Source: Vanilla planifolia (lineage: Eukaryota; Streptophyta; Magnoliopsida; Asparagales; Orchidaceae). From it: a stretch of DNA of 64,000 nt. Shown piece after piece: positions 1-12,480 of this stretch. A program made the position numbers and the translations under genes. The stretch covers positions 32,990,737 to 33,054,736 of the forward strand of contig CM043869.1 of the NCBI GenBank assembly GCA_023846275.1, written 5' to 3'. How positions within the stretch are numbered: position 1 is the first letter of the stretch; each line of letters begins with the position of its first letter. The notes under the pieces were generated by a model that was not told the DNA's origin, ran no database searches, and saw only the letters and a program-made list of their open reading frames with translations.

Positions 1-934
1 TTCAGAAAAAACAATTTGTGATAAGAAATCTATCGTTGATTATCTATATAGGTGATATTATCATTACCGTTGATAAATACAAAGTTATGAACCTAAAATA
101 GTAGCTAAAATCATAATTTGTGCTAAAGATCGTGGTCAAATAAAATACTTTGGCATGGAGGTGATGAAGAGCAAGCAAGGTATATAAATATACATTTTTT
201 GAAAGGAAATACATCCTAGATTTTTAAAAAGAATTGGTATGGTTGGATGGTTGGAAGCAAACTGGCAAACTAGCATGCACCTTTAGTCTGTATTTGGGAA
301 GGAAAGGGTAGGGGGTGACTCCAATTAATACAAGAAGATATCATAGATTAATTATGAAATTGATCTATTTATTCTTTATTCGTCTTGATCTCTCTTTTAT
401 TGTAAGTGTTGTGGGTTAATTCATGCAATCATCTATACAAAATCACCCCCAAAATATTATGCATATTGTCAAATACTTGAAATAGGATCAAAGTAGAGGA
501 CTAGTATTCAAGAAAAATGTGGATAGATAAACTATTGGCTTTGAAGATGCATATTGGTTTGGTTCCTTTGAAAAGATCAAGTTAACATTAGGTTTTTGTA
601 CCAAAGTATTAACAAAGATTGTGACATAGAAAAGTTAAATGCAGTCAACAATTGCATGAAGTAATGTCAAGATCGAGTATAGGCTAAATTTCCAATGAAT
701 CTGTTAGTTAATATTGTTAGAAAGGTTTTTTTGAATATTTACAACTTTCAATTACTAAATCGACAGTATTGGTAAGTTTACAATCAGCATTGCCAACAAT
801 CTTGTTCAACTTGATCACATAAAACATGTGAGAATTAATAGGAAATTCATAAAGAGAGAGATAGAAGGAAGAATAAACTTGATTTATATTCCATCCCCAA
901 GAGAACAAGCAAATATTTTGACCAAGTTCGTGTA
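1..934 (+). pseudogene. Decayed Ty1/copia pol: end of reverse transcriptase and RNase H
   Basis: Translating the + strand across several frames recovers, in the right order, the end of a Ty1/copia polyprotein. Near 47-80 there is a degenerate active-site box reading YIGDIIIT (family YVDD plus hydrophobics). Near 130-180 comes KYFGMEVMKSKQG, the conserved block after the box, and near 205-240 a KYILDFLKRIGMVG-like block. At 400-530 the RNase H approach reads VSVVG-stop-FMQ and then DQSRGLVFKKN. Near 540 there is GFEDAYW in the place of the family GYTDADW. At 790-934 the terminal block includes HIKHVRINRKFIK and PREQANILTKF, the usual end of copia RNase H. Stops and frameshifts are frequent, so it is dead. 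It is cut by the left window edge. The following LTR fits as its 3' terminus. Confidence 0.85.
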
Positions 935-1005
935 AAAACGAAGTTTTGAATCTATCATAAACATGTTAAGAGTGATTGACATTTATTCATCAGCTTGAGT
1001 GGATG

Positions 1006-1263
1006 TGTTGGACATCCACTAAGATTCTTGGGAATCTTGATTCAAGAAAAAGCATAAAGAAGTGCATTGTTTTTCTTTCTTAGAGATAGTTCTTTTTAAA
1101 AAATTGTAATAATTTTACTTATATATCATTGATTATAACATATTTGTTTTCTTGTGTAGTCATGATGATTAAGAAACTATCTCCTATATATATATATCCT
1201 TTATGTATTGTAAAACATATTGAGTTATAATGGTAAATTTTATCTTCCTGAGCTCTTGTTTCA
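1006..1263 (+). repeat. Probable 3' LTR of the copia remnant
   Basis: A TG...CA bounded segment begins TGTTGGACATCC about 70 bases after the end of the RNase H remnant, directly after a purine-rich stretch (cttgagtggatg) in the polypurine-tract position. It contains a TA-rich run near 1180-1195 of TATA type and ends tgtttca. A 258 bp length is ordinary for a copia LTR. The right boundary is an inference, since no partner LTR is in the window and no target-site duplication can be tested. Confidence 0.6.
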
Positions 1264-2626
1264 TAAATAAATACTGATACAATGAAATATAATTCTAGAT
1301 CAATTCCTATATTATGAAATAAAAATTCTAGTCATTGTCATCCCATATGAGCAATTTGCTTGATTATATTTCATAAAAATAAAGTGATTTGTTAAACACT
1401 AGCAGATGAAAATTGTTTTTAATAGGTTGCTTAAAAAGGTACTCAACCAACTTATTTTTATCCACAATTTATCAAATAAAATTCTTTTTAACAACTCAAT
1501 AGAAAATGCCCCTTTTTAAGCTTCTTTTTATCAACTCTTTTTTAAATTGTAATCGGTGCAACAAACAAGCCCTTAAAGCTTATAAGTTGTGATTATGAAA
1601 TGTTATCAATATTATGTGTTTTTGTTGTGATTATAAACGTTTGGATCTCCTTTTTGAAGGACAATGTCAATGCCACATAAACTCCAACATATTGGTACAA
1701 TGATGTATTTTATTAATAATATTTTGCATTAAGTTAAATGCATATATTTAAAAGGTATGTTCTTTTTTTTAACACATACAAACTAATATATATAATTTTT
1801 TGTATGTTTATAAGAATGTAGTTAATTAGAATATGATCCCAACATATTATGCTAATACATATTAATATTGTGTTATTCATTCATTTTCTATTTGATTTAG
1901 ATGCTAACTTGTGATAATTAAAAAAGGCAGAGCACTTATTGTATGGTACATAACCATTTTGAATGCTTTCATCTAATAGAGTGAAGATATAGAAGTTTGT
2001 TGATTTTGCATAATGCTTTTTTGTCATTAATGTTTATTGTAAATTATTGCTACTTATCACAAAAAAAAAAGATGAAACATTTGAATGATAATATTAAGAT
2101 CATGAAAAAATAAGTAAATCAAATGTCACATGTGACATAATATATTCATGTGTTGGTGTGTGTGTGTGTGTATATACATGTATATATTTATGTGATTTTT
2201 TTTATATTGGGATGCATTATTTCATTGCATATATACTAGTTGGGTAAAGTTCCCATTTAATCATTTTAGTACTAAAATTAGGAAGAAAATCCTGATTTTT
2301 TTGTGAAGTTTTGTACTTATATCTTATGGGATGCATTTTTCTCTTTTGGATATATGGAGCTTCCTTTTGGGGATATTTGAAATGGATGCTTGGTGCTTGT
2401 GCAAGTATGAGTATGGAATGTATAGGATGATGCTTATTGAATATATTCCTATTGCATGTTTATGCGCTTTCTCATTTATCAAGCAGTGTTATGAGGCAGT
2501 TATGGTTCATGTTTAGTAGTAGATTTTGTTTTTTTATTGTTGGCATGTTTTAAATTGTCTTTATAATTTGTTATTTTCTTGAGCATGAGATTTGATTGTT
2601 AGGATTGTTTGAGTGCCTTTGAACAG
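1264..2626. other. AT-rich sequence without assignable gene
   Basis: No convincing coding or element homology was found. It holds a (GT)n tract at 2156-2171 followed by TA-rich sequence. If the WD40 gene starts left of the window, this is intron; if not, it would contain the promoter and first exon, but I cannot pick a start codon. Confidence 0.4.
2156..2171. repeat. (GT)n microsatellite
   Basis: Eight GT units followed directly by an alternating TA/CA/TG stretch to about 2190; an ordinary dinucleotide microsatellite. Confidence 0.9.
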
Positions 2627-2789
2627 ATATCACATCTTCACACTATAGAGAGGGTAGAAAAAATATTTCATCTTCAAGAAGATTATTTGACAATCCAAAC
2701 ATTACAACATGCTTACTTGGAAGAGAGCGAGGTGCTACATGGCCATTATCTTGCCAACATGGTCGTTATGCTGGAAGGAACAAGGAAAG
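2627..2789 (+). CDS. WD40 gene, probable upstream exon (frame uncertain)
   Basis: The exon lies between an acceptor (gaacag at 2621-2626) and a donor (gtggat from 2790). Two frames are open throughout. The frame starting ATA TCA at 2627 ends in phase 1 and joins the next exon correctly (GG|T W R S L E). The other open frame, two bases later, has more plant-like codons (AGA, GGT, GCT, TCT; fewer ATA) and reads through LLGRERGATWPLSCQHGRYA, but its phase does not fit the next exon unless an internal donor (after 2760 or near 2735) is used or a base has been gained at 2954. I keep it as an exon candidate and leave the frame open. Confidence 0.5.
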
Positions 2790-2952
2790 GTGGATCCCTT
2801 TTTTTGAAGGCATGTTATTGGATCTTTCTGCCTTATGCAATATTTATTTTGAATAGACTAACTTTATGTTCTCTTCAATATTCATGATCATCTTGTGAAA
2901 GTTGGTTGGTAACTAGTTGTACTCTTAATCTAGTTGCCTTTTGCATAAATAG

Positions 2953-3077
2953 GTTGGCGATCACTTGAATGCCAATTTGAAGGGCTTGCCGTGTCATTGA
3001 AACGAAGAAGTTATTCTTCATGGGCTCCTACTTGGTGTGCATACACAAGTGGTGCTATTGTTCAGCCTCATGGTAGG
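2953..3077 (+). CDS. WD40 gene exon: pre-propeller segment
   Basis: The acceptor is aaatag and the donor AGG|gtaagt, a near-consensus site. It supplies two bases to a split codon and then 41 codons starting WRSLECQFEG and ending IVQPHGR. The stretch is rich in Trp, Ser and Arg and precedes the first blade. It ends in phase 0, matching the exon at 12186 across a 9.1 kb intron. Confidence 0.8.
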
Positions 3078-3387
3078 GTAAGTTGTTATTTTCAATTAGT
3101 AGATTTTAACCTTAATATTTCATTTTTGTTCTTTTTAAGTGTCATTGATGATTAATGAGGTACCGACTTCTCACATCAAAACAAATTTTTGTTCCTTTGG
3201 ATGGATTGCTAACAATCAATTCGTTTAGATGATCTTTGACAAATCTCTATTCCTTAGGAAATGGTACTTTAGACTTTTCTTCAATGTGAACCTCTTGTTA
3301 GTCTTCCTTTTTACTTGGATCCAACTCTTTTAGTCTAATTCATGAAGATGGTGAGTAGGATTGAAATATTCATTTGGATTTGGATTT

Positions 3388-3560
3388 GACTCTAACAACA
3401 AAATTGGTGGAGCAAAAGACCTTGATCCAAATCTGAACTTGATTCTAATAACAAAATGATGGAGAAAGGGTTGTGTAGGATCAAGTCTGGGCTTTGATGC
3501 CAAATTGATGGAGAATGAATATGCAGTTGGATTTGTAGCTCTAGTACCAAATTGGTAACA
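3388..3560 (-). repeat. Four tandem units resembling the complement of an LTR-element primer binding site
   Basis: Four degenerate copies of a core close to GCTCTGATACCAAATTGATG start at 3388, 3441, 3491 and 3538, spaced 53, 50 and 47 bases. The best copies are gctttgatgccaaattg (3491) and gctctagtaccaaattgg (3538). The reverse complement resembles TTGGTATCAGAGC, the initiator-Met-tRNA-type primer binding site of many plant LTR elements. Sequences between cores are partly similar (for example ggatttg, gatccaaatctg). It sits inside the first large intron. Confidence 0.55.
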
Positions 3561-6171
3561 AGACCGTGCTTTAAAATTTGGCCCAAATCTTTGGAGAAAC
3601 AATTCCCATATGTTTGTTGAATAGGTTGCAGGTTTAGTTTGTGTGAGTTGGTATGTTGGGCTGGTTTGGATTGGGCTGTTCGATGCCACACTGAATGCTA
3701 GCTTGATTGCTTGGGGTTAGCCAATTCTGGTGATTTGGGTAAGGATAGAGGTAGTGGGGTTATGATTGTGAGTGGTGATGGGGAGCTAGGAAGTCTCTTT
3801 TGCAATGTGCATGATCTTAGAGCAATAGAATCGTTTGTGAGTCATATCAGTGATTTGGGAAGGAGTGTGCATTGGCACAACATCCAATGAGTGGTGCAGG
3901 TGTGTATCTAGGTGGTGTGTGTGTGAGCCTTTATGACTATTTGACTATCTAAGTTTCATGGGTGAATTTTGGGGTGCATCAACCAAGGAAAAATGAGGGC
4001 TAACAAAGCAGCGGTGCATCAAAGAAGGAAGGAACCTTAGGTCGAGGATGACGGTGATTCAGGGAGGCAATGGTCATTGATGATTGTCTAACAAAGGGAT
4101 TTAAGGATTGGTGTTGTGATTGTTGATAATCGGGGAAGAGGAGGGTGATAGTGACGATGATTGGGAGATGATAACAAATGGGATAAATCTGCATCGCAAT
4201 TTGGTTTAGTGATGATTCTAGGTCGTAGTGGGGAAAAGATGAAGGTCAACCTATGCCTTTGCAGTTGTGTTGGCCTAGAAAAAACGAGGGGTTGCCAAAA
4301 GTGGTGCCTTTCAAAACCTTTCAGTCTTCAATGGATAGCAACCTACACCTCTTTTTTCATTTATCATAAATATATATATAAAATATAAAAGAAAAACTCC
4401 CATGGCAAAATGACATTGCTAAAATACCATTGAACTTAAAAATTGATAAAACTAAATTAAATTATGAAAATGATTAAACATATAGAAATGAATGAGGAAC
4501 TAATGTATATCTTACAAATAACATATTATAACCAAATAACAACCTAAAATATTAAATGACCAATAGGACTCATATAGGGCCAATTTTGGATCCTTATTTG
4601 TAATTTGATTCATGTATAGTAATAAAATTGAACTTTTTGCATTCTAGGCTTTGTTACATTAGCTTAATGTTGTTTTCTTGATACATGTTTTGTATTCTTA
4701 ATCTCTTGAAATCAATCAATGTCATCATCTTGAATAACTTTAAAAGGTTGGTTATATTGAGAATCATTGATGAATATATAAATTGATTCTTCGATCGTCA
4801 TATTTCTTTTGTTGAAAGTTCTTTAGACTCTATAAATGGTTTGATTAGTTTAGTAATATGGCTTTATCCAAATTTGACTTGATTTAACCAGTGCATCATT
4901 ATAGTTGTTAAAAACATAACATCTATGCTTTTAAAAAATGGAAATGAGATGTAATAAGTTTTCTTCTCCACCATACTTTGTAAGATGGGTCACCTTAAGT
5001 TTTGGATACCCCATTTTGGGTTGAACGGGTAGCAAGTGGTGCTCTCTACTTTAGTCCAAAGAATTTCATTAGGCCATATTCCCTTGGAATGGTCCAAGCC
5101 ATATCTATCAATATCCTATTATTTCTTTCAATAGCTCAATTTTTCTATGGAATGTGTGCTCTAGAGAAGTGATGCCTAATCTCGTTATGTAGACAAAACA
5201 ATTCTTAAGGATTCATTTTTAAATTCATTTGATCGTCCAAAATGGAAAATTGATACGGTTTGTTCATTCTAAATTATTATCGCTAATTTTGAATACTTTT
5301 AGAATATTCTTTTTTTTTGCTTTAAAAATAGCACTTATGTAAACTTTGAATGGTTTTGAAAAATAGCAAGCCCATACTAGTTACCACTTAGTCCAAACAA
5401 TTTAATTTGATGAAAAAGGACCAAATGTAGCTATTCTAATGGTCTAGATGTGGATATTATCCGATTAAGTTTGAAAGATGATTTTATTTGTTTATTAATT
5501 TGACATAGTCCATAGACATAGTCACTTCCAAAACGTAAGGGTTAATATTTCTTTAATTATGTCTAAGTGAATAACCTTTTTTTAGAGTTATTACGCTAGC
5601 ATAACAAATCCTTTAATATCATAGTTATGCATTGTTAGTTTGTAGTGTCAAGCATTTAAGCTCACTATTTTGAATGTTTTCAATTCTAATAAATAGATAG
5701 TGTTCTTTTCATTAAAATGATGTTGCCATATTTAATGATTGGATGAATAAATAGCAACTTGAAACCCATTGACACAAAATTGACAAAAGTTAAGTTTTTG
5801 GCTATCTAACTTTATGGATGGAGATAGTTGAGGTTCCTGTTTCTACTATTCTAATGAATTGTTTCTTTGAGTTGCGTCCAAACATTACTACTCTTCCATC
5901 ACATGAGCCTATGGACATGAAATGGCTCGTCTCTGATCATGTACCTCGAGTAGCCACTAAGTACTATATGCATTCTTTAATCCAGCTGTAGAAGCATGCC
6001 TTGATAGTACATATCAAATATTAGCTCAAGAGGCCCAAAAGTGACTTTGGTCCTAAAGGATCTAGTATAAGTTCTATTAGATCTAATGATCAATTGCAAC
6101 TAATTTTTGAAGGCCGGTTTTTTTACTCATATATATTGAGGGAATGATGAATGCATGTTTCTTCTAGCGCT

Positions 6172-6213
6172 AAAATCCCCATTGATATGTACTAGTTCTC
6201 CACAATAAAAGCA
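6172..6213 (-). pseudogene. Zinc-knuckle remnant of copia gag
   Basis: The minus strand reads C-F-Y-C-G-E-L-V-H then I-N-G-D-F, matching the spacing of the retroviral-type CCHC knuckle (Cys, 2, Cys, 4, His, 4, Cys) with the last Cys replaced by Phe. The same open patch runs back through HGYAHTSTSTIY. It supports the gag assignment of the minus-strand copia element. Confidence 0.6.
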
Positions 6214-6630
6214 ATATATTGTAGATGTGGAAGTGTGAGCATAACCATGGTGTTGGATTTTAACATAGGATCTACCATGTGCATGAACATGTTAATGTGA
6301 ACCTGTATATGAATGATGCTATACCTACATTCATTCTTTAGGAATGAGAGGATAAGCTACAAGATGCATGTGCTGTTTTCAAACTAAATCTGATTTCAGT
6401 TTTTCAATAGATCTGATTAACTTTCAGCTTTTGCAAAGATATGTTTGCAAGGTTCTAATGTTTCATAACAAGTGATTGTATCATAAAACAAAACCTCAAG
6501 ATTGTTCTTACCTTGTCAATGCCCTTTTGTGGATGTTAATCTTGATCCATTGAGCAATTATATAGTTCATTTTGTGATTTTTGTACTTAGCTAGAGTTAG
6601 ATTCACCAGAATTGCTCCAAGTAGCCTTTA

Positions 6631-6672
6631 TCACATTGGTTCATTCTCTCACATTGGTTCATTCTCTCACAT
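6631..6672. repeat. 18-bp tandem repeat, two copies plus part
   Basis: The unit tcacattggttcattctc occurs at 6631-6648 and 6649-6666 and starts a third time (tcacat). The two full copies are identical, so this is a recent local duplication inside the intronic copia remnant. Confidence 0.85.
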
Positions 6673-7250
6673 TTGTGTCCCCTTGCATTGCACCCGGCTT
6701 CTTGTGTTCATATTGAATTTTTCTTTTGCTTTTGGCTTGCTTATGAACTCGTTTCCTCCTATTTTTCTTGTAACATAATGCTTTGAACATTTGTTCAAAC
6801 TTTTAGTAATCAAAGCTAACTTATTTTCCGCATAGGAAGTTTCCTCTACATTGGAGGACTGTGTTAGCTCCTGTTTCTTGCCAATTTGCTTTTCTGAGTG
6901 GTCATTTTTTTTTATTCTCTTTACCAGATGCTCATCTCATGTAATTGTACTGATATCTTTATTAGCCTTGGTCGTGGTAACCAAGGTATCATATTCCTTT
7001 TGCAAAACTTTGTGAATCTTCCATACTAGATGTCCATTTGTAAATTTTCTACCATAAAACAATCATCAGTAATGATGGTGAACCTTATGAGTATTAGATT
7101 GATACTTTCTTCTAATGTCTTCTTAAACAACTTGAAATCATGCTTTACACATTTATCCATCTTTCTTTCACTTAAGATGTGCTTTTGTAGATCATCTCAA
7201 GTTTGTTTTAGTTTCTTACATGGTGGTAAGTGTTAGTATGCTATTATGTT

Positions 7251-7302
7251 CACTTGTTAAAGTGTTTTCACTTGTTGAAGTGTTTTCACTTGTTGAAGTG
7301 TA
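7251..7302. repeat. 18-bp tandem repeat, nearly three copies
   Basis: The unit cacttgttgaagtgtttt occurs at 7251-7268 (one mismatch), 7269-7286 and 7287-7300. Each unit contains cacttgttgaagtg, an imperfect inverted repeat (cact...agtg). Confidence 0.85.
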
Positions 7303-10300
7303 CTTCGAAGAATGTTCAATGCTTATGAGTTGAGCTATGCATGATACTTTTCCTAGGTTGTCTTCTAAGATACAAACTTCTAATTGAACAAATACCTTAA
7401 TTTCTTTATAGAAAATTCACATACACTTTTTGTGGTCTCCCAAACTCCTTATTAGTGGAGTCTATGCAAATTTGCATGTGGTTTTTCTAGTACAAATAAA
7501 GCCCTCACATACAAAAGGCTGGATAATAGAAAGGCATGCCTTCTTTAGTGATGTGGACACGTTGACTATTTCATTTGCTATGTAGATAGATTTTACTTAA
7601 AGAATTTATCCTTGTCACAGGTATCATGTTTTGATACCAATTATAGAAATATCTGCATACGCAAGAGGGGGATGAGAGTGAGTTGTGATTTGGCAAACTC
7701 TTTTTTGGAAGATGACTTGGCCTGAGATTTATTAACAAGGGAAGTAGAGATAACATGGGGGTAGTCGAAGCCAACTTACAAGACAAAAAGACATTAGATA
7801 AAGCTTATGAAGTCAAGATAGGATGCCTAACAATGACATAGGACACTACCAGTCATAGAGTTAGATAATATTATTGTCTATGTGAACTGAGTGCATGTTA
7901 GAAAGTAAGCTTTGAGAAAGTGGAGGTGCGAAGTGCATTCCATGAATAGTTATGCAATTTTCAATAGCTCTAACTGTAGATAGAATAATTGCAAATTTGT
8001 TATAGTAGCAGTTAAGGATGAAGGATCATTGTGTTCCTGACTAGATGCTTGATTTTAGTGATGAAATGCAATAGCAAGATTGATGATGTGACCAACCACG
8101 TGCCTTGGGACTAGGATGGGGAGGGTTCAAGGTGGAAAAACAGTAGATGAAGACATGTGCTTCCACTTCAACCTCTACCTTTGTGATGGGGTGACTAGAA
8201 CATGATAAAGTTGTTCAGAAAAATGGGAGAGTGGAAAATTTGGGTGGGCAGGATGTTAAGTGGTCATAGGACTAATTGATTTGGAACAAGATAGGGTGTG
8301 GCCAAAGGAGTAGGAGAGACAAGTTTTGGGCTTGCATTCATAGTCTATTGGGATTTGGAAGGGAAGTCTCTCTAAATTTGGTTAGGATCATCGAGGAGAG
8401 GGGGAGCATATGTCTACTTCTACAAAAGTATGGCAAATGTTAGGTATCTATTGGTTGTGGTGAGGTAGTCTATTACAATTGACATGCCTATAAAGCTTGC
8501 CACCTTTGAAGGCAACAAGCATTTCTGAACTAGAGGGGAAACCCTAGGAACTTGATCAAAGTAGGATTTTGTCAAAGGACTCTTTATGGATATTCAGGTT
8601 GCCACTTAACCAATGAAGGATGCGGTTGTAGCTTCCAGTGTACAAAACCCTAGCTTGGATAATCGAGAGGATTTTCTCTTCCAATACAAATTTAATCTGG
8701 AAGTAGACATCATTCAAGCCAAAGATCTCAAGGATTTTATGGGTTCCAAAGCTTGCAGGTTGCTTGAATTGTGATAGTAAGAAGGTCTGTTGCTAATTCT
8801 GTAATCTAGGGATAAGTGAATTTTGTGATACTAGGGCTCCTTGTAAATCCTGTAATAGAAACTCTCAATACTGCTTCCTTTACTCTCCCTCTTTGTTTCT
8901 CCCCCACCTTTATTCCTTCTAAATGGAAGCCTCACTTCCCCTCCTCGCTTTTGTGCGATGACCCAATGCCCATGTGTACGTGTTGCCTACCCTGCTTTCT
9001 TTGCTTGCCAATTTTTCCTAATCCAGTGAATAGGAGTTTTACCACCTTGGGCTTTTTATGGGTTTCTTAGTTAGCCCTTTCAAGAAATTTACATCTCGCT
9101 CCCTGTTGTTGTTGTAAATGAGAGCCCCCCCGCCCCCCACTCACTGTGCTCAAGTGCAACCTTGTCTTCATCAACAATCTTATTGGGCATCACTTTCCAG
9201 GGTTTTGTTGTCACTGGTTCGGCCTCCTATGACTTATCATCTTGACGTGATCTTATTATAGCCTTCCATAACAATGCTTGAGCCTTTGCCTTCATGGTCT
9301 ATGCTTGTTAGAAGGTTTCAATCAACCCTACAAAAAGTCTTGTTACAGCCATTGCAAGTCTTGTGGTGAGCCTTGTTGGTCATGTCTACAACCTAACTCT
9401 AGACTACAAAACTTTTCTTTTTACAACAGTGTAATTTCTATGATAGTACATAGCTTAAAAAAATGGAAACACGTGTTTTCAAGTGGTTCAACTAAATTCC
9501 CTATCATAAGGCCGGTTAAGTGGTTCAACCAAATTCCCCATTCTACAAGGCTGGGCTTTTCTGAATAATTGTTACTCACGAAAGTGGGTGTATGAAACTT
9601 GTATTACTCCAATCTCAAAGATTACTACACACCATTAGATCCAAAACAACCTTACACTCGATTTAAAAGTGGATTTAGCCTCTGATCTAAAAGGACCTTA
9701 TAAGAAAAGCAACATTTGATTGAAGAGCCAAATCTGAGAAAGAAAAAGTGAAGAGTGCGGTGATATAAGTGAAAAAAGATTTACATCTTTTTGAGGCATC
9801 TTGTTGGAAGTAAATTACATTAAGAGGCATCTTGTTGGGATATTTATTTGCACTTTTGGGCTTGTTACAGCAGACTTATTCTTATTCACAGACAATAATT
9901 TGTAGAAAATGGTGGGTTTTAAAATTTCAGATTCACTTAAATGTAAATTCGATTTTATTTCTCTTTTTATTGACAAAGGATTATTAAGGAATTTCAAAAG
10001 AGTTGTCAAAACCTTTAAGCTTCTTTAATTAAAAAGTTATAGTTGTTGGTTTTGAAAACCAAGCCTTTTCACTCTTTGAACATGTACATTAGAATTTTTG
10101 ACAATAGAAATAAGCTATTCAACCATTTATAACTTAGCCAAAAGTTTTTGTCTCTATTGTCTAGTAGTTTTGTTGGATTGTTTGATGGAACATGGCTCAA
10201 GTGAGCATGGAAACCTTCATCTATTTCTACGATTTCATGACAACATTTGATCATTTGATGGCTAAATTGGATCTTTCGGTGAACCTAGGCACAATTGGTG

Positions 10301-12185
10301 CTTGAATTCCTTCACTTAACCATGGTCCGGTGACTACATTTGATCGGCCTGTAAGTTTCTAATGTTATAACTTGATGCACATAAAAAGTGCTATAAACCT
10401 CAGCCTAATCTGACAAGTGTTGCTTTGTTTGATATGTGTGCCTACGGATCATCCAATTTATGTTTTCTAATTTCAAAATTTTTATTTGAAATTCTATTTT
10501 TAAAATATACTTTTAGAAAATTATGGATGTCTAAATAATAATAGGTATAATCATTTTTATTATCATAATTTCCACTTTGAAAAAACTCTCTAAACTTAGA
10601 ATATTAGATTGAACAGGTTATTTATTCGAGATTTAGTCGAAGTTTTTTGTTTTTGAATACTTACCAAGCACTCATTTTGTTACTCAAGCTATAATATAAA
10701 TGCAATAGTGTTAGTATTCTATGTAGACCTGACTAGAACTTATGGATCTTGCTATTCATCTTGGTAAGGCACTTCTCCACCAAGTTATTGTTGTTAAGTC
10801 TTCCTCGTCTTGCTCCATATTCTATTGTAGTAATAAGTATCACCTAATATACAATCAACATAAACGCAAGTAAAAGACATTCTCGAGTTTGTAATCAATT
10901 ATCATCAAACACCATAATTGAGATCGTGGGACTAATAAAAAGTTATCAGCTTACAAATGGTGAGGTTTATTTCCTTGAGATGTAGACCTCTTGTCAAACC
11001 TATTCTATTGCCAGTAAATAACATCTTTCTCCATTAATGGGATCTTTTTGTTGTTGTAGTGATGCAAAAGGTTCCATTGATTGCGTCTTTTTCATCATGT
11101 CCACCAATGTCTAAACTAGTCAAGTGAATTTGATGATCGACACTCCCTTGTTACCTATATCTCTTCCCTTTGAGCCATGAACTCTTTTCTGTGGCTATTT
11201 TTTTGAGACCCTCACACAATTCTTCGGTTTCTCGATACATGATTCATATCCTTGTCCTGAGCCCTTTTAGGAGGTATTGTCTATTCTCATTAAGTTTTAA
11301 GAAACAGCTTTGATGGCGAAGTATTCATGAAATGCAAGTTCAAGAAGAATTCTTATCAAAGAGTAAAGTAGCTGGAAAGAGATTGACTGGACTTTAAATT
11401 AAGAAATAAGCTAGATAACAGGAGAAAATAAATTAGTAATGTTTTAACCATTGCTGCAGGTACCTTTAATACTCTAAGGCCAGAGTGTAATTCACAAATA
11501 GCTAGCAAAGACCATGATGGACATAAGACGAATAATATTTTAGCAACTCTAATCTTTCTAAGGTGAAAATGGAATCAGTTAATTGACCTGCAAAAGATGG
11601 TTCTTCCATGGATTTGATTGTCTTGTTGAACTACGAGGCTTTTGGACTGGATTATTTTTCTGATGCCCATCAAACTGTAGTCATGTTCCACCATTTGATA
11701 TTGCAAAATAATTGAATTTCAAAAATTTTTCGTTATCGTTATGGTCTAATATGTGTATCGTATGGATCAATGCTATAATCGGACAGTTCGCTATCTCATC
11801 GGATGGTTTGTTCTCCTCTAGCCCTCATCTGTTTAGTGCCTTTATTGCTACTGTTGCCATCTTCTAATCGCTTGGATAAAGATGGTTTGATCAATTGATC
11901 TTCCCTCAATCGTTTTTTTGTTCCTTGGCTTCTTGATCTCCAAACTTGAAATACCATGTTGTACTTTGAGGATCATCACCTGTTATTGACCCACAACTGA
12001 TTCTTAATGAAATGTTTTGATAGTCATAATTGTTTTTGTTAATTGTGATTATTCTTATTTTTGAATTTCTTGTGGTTATTAGTTTTTGAATCTTAATGTT
12101 TTGCCAAAACAAAATACTTTTAGTAGCTTGAAATAAAATAGTTTAGATCTGTTACTTAAAATTTTTTTTTTGTTTTTGTTTACAG

Positions 12186-12260
12186 CAAGGAGTTCAGAAA
12201 GTTCTTAATGTCAGATTTCATCCAGAAGGACTCCCGCAGCTTGTTTGTGGCTCTAATGAG
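12186..12260 (+). CDS. WD40 gene exon: start of blade 1
   Basis: The acceptor is tttacag after a long pyrimidine tract, and the donor GAG|gttaga. It carries 25 codons in phase 0 (QGVQKVLNVRFHPEG...VCGSNE). VRFHPEG is the typical inner strand of a WD blade, where the family has V.FSPDG. Confidence 0.88.
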
Positions 12261-12408
12261 GTTAGAGATGTTTCCATATTTGTTTATGAAACGTTTTTTT
12301 TCTTATTTAGTGAACGTTCACTTGATCTTTTCTCCTTTTTTAATTAGTATTTTGTCACACATGATTTGATAAAAAAAAGGGTTAGTGATCGGCTCATCAC
12401 GTATGCAG

Positions 12409-12480
12409 GCACCTAATGAGTTGCTTCTATACAATCTTCTTTCTGGAAAGGCAATCCAACTTGTTGGGCACGGTTGTGAG
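12409..12480 (+). CDS. WD40 gene exon: end of blade 1
   Basis: The acceptor is atgcag and the donor GAG|gtactt. It has 24 codons in phase 0, beginning APNELLLYNLLSGKA and ending VGHGCE. LLLYNLLSGK is the outer strand of a blade (family I.LWD...G), and GH starts the next unit. Confidence 0.88.

Larger units (their letters stand above)
4640..7640 (-). mobile_element. Decayed Ty1/copia element, minus strand: 5' leader, gag and integrase part
   Basis: On the minus strand, from high to low coordinate, there is a primer-binding-site-like core (ttttgataccaa at about 7627-7640), a gag-like region, a zinc-knuckle remnant CFYCGELVHINGDF at 6172-6213 (family CX2CX4HX4C, last Cys lost) and an integrase region. 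The integrase approach reads HNEIRHHFSRAHIP followed by a decayed QKN and AIERNNR at about 5135-5190, then HSKGIWPNEILWTKVESTTCY and, slightly later, GIQNL at about 4990-5100. These correspond to the family blocks around QQNGVVERKNR and the ...NEFWAEAV...CYLLNR segment. Stops and frameshifts abound. RT and the 3' LTR are not recognised at lower coordinates, so it seems truncated. It lies antisense to the host gene. Confidence 0.72.
3078..12185 (+). other. 9.1 kb intron filled with repeats
   Basis: The intron is bounded by AGG|gtaagt and tttacag|CAAGG, phase 0 on both sides. It contains the primer-binding-site-like tandem repeat (3.4-3.6 kb), a minus-strand copia element (4.6-7.65 kb) and two short 18-bp tandem repeats. 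3,561-4,640 is G-rich on the + strand with no recognisable homology. 7,641-12,185 is unassigned; the part just above 7,640 may be LTR of the copia element. Confidence 0.8.

Noticed and set aside
3330..3691. Minus-strand open frames of 119 and 99 codons overlapping each other
   Set aside because: They lie across the tandem primer-site-like repeats, overlap in two frames and show no domain; they are by-products of the repeat.
8816..9568. Cys-rich frames near 8.9-9.4 kb that look like zinc-binding segments
   Set aside because: The Cys/His spacing does not match a CCHC knuckle, no neighbouring gag or LINE blocks were found, and the stretch is pyrimidine-rich.
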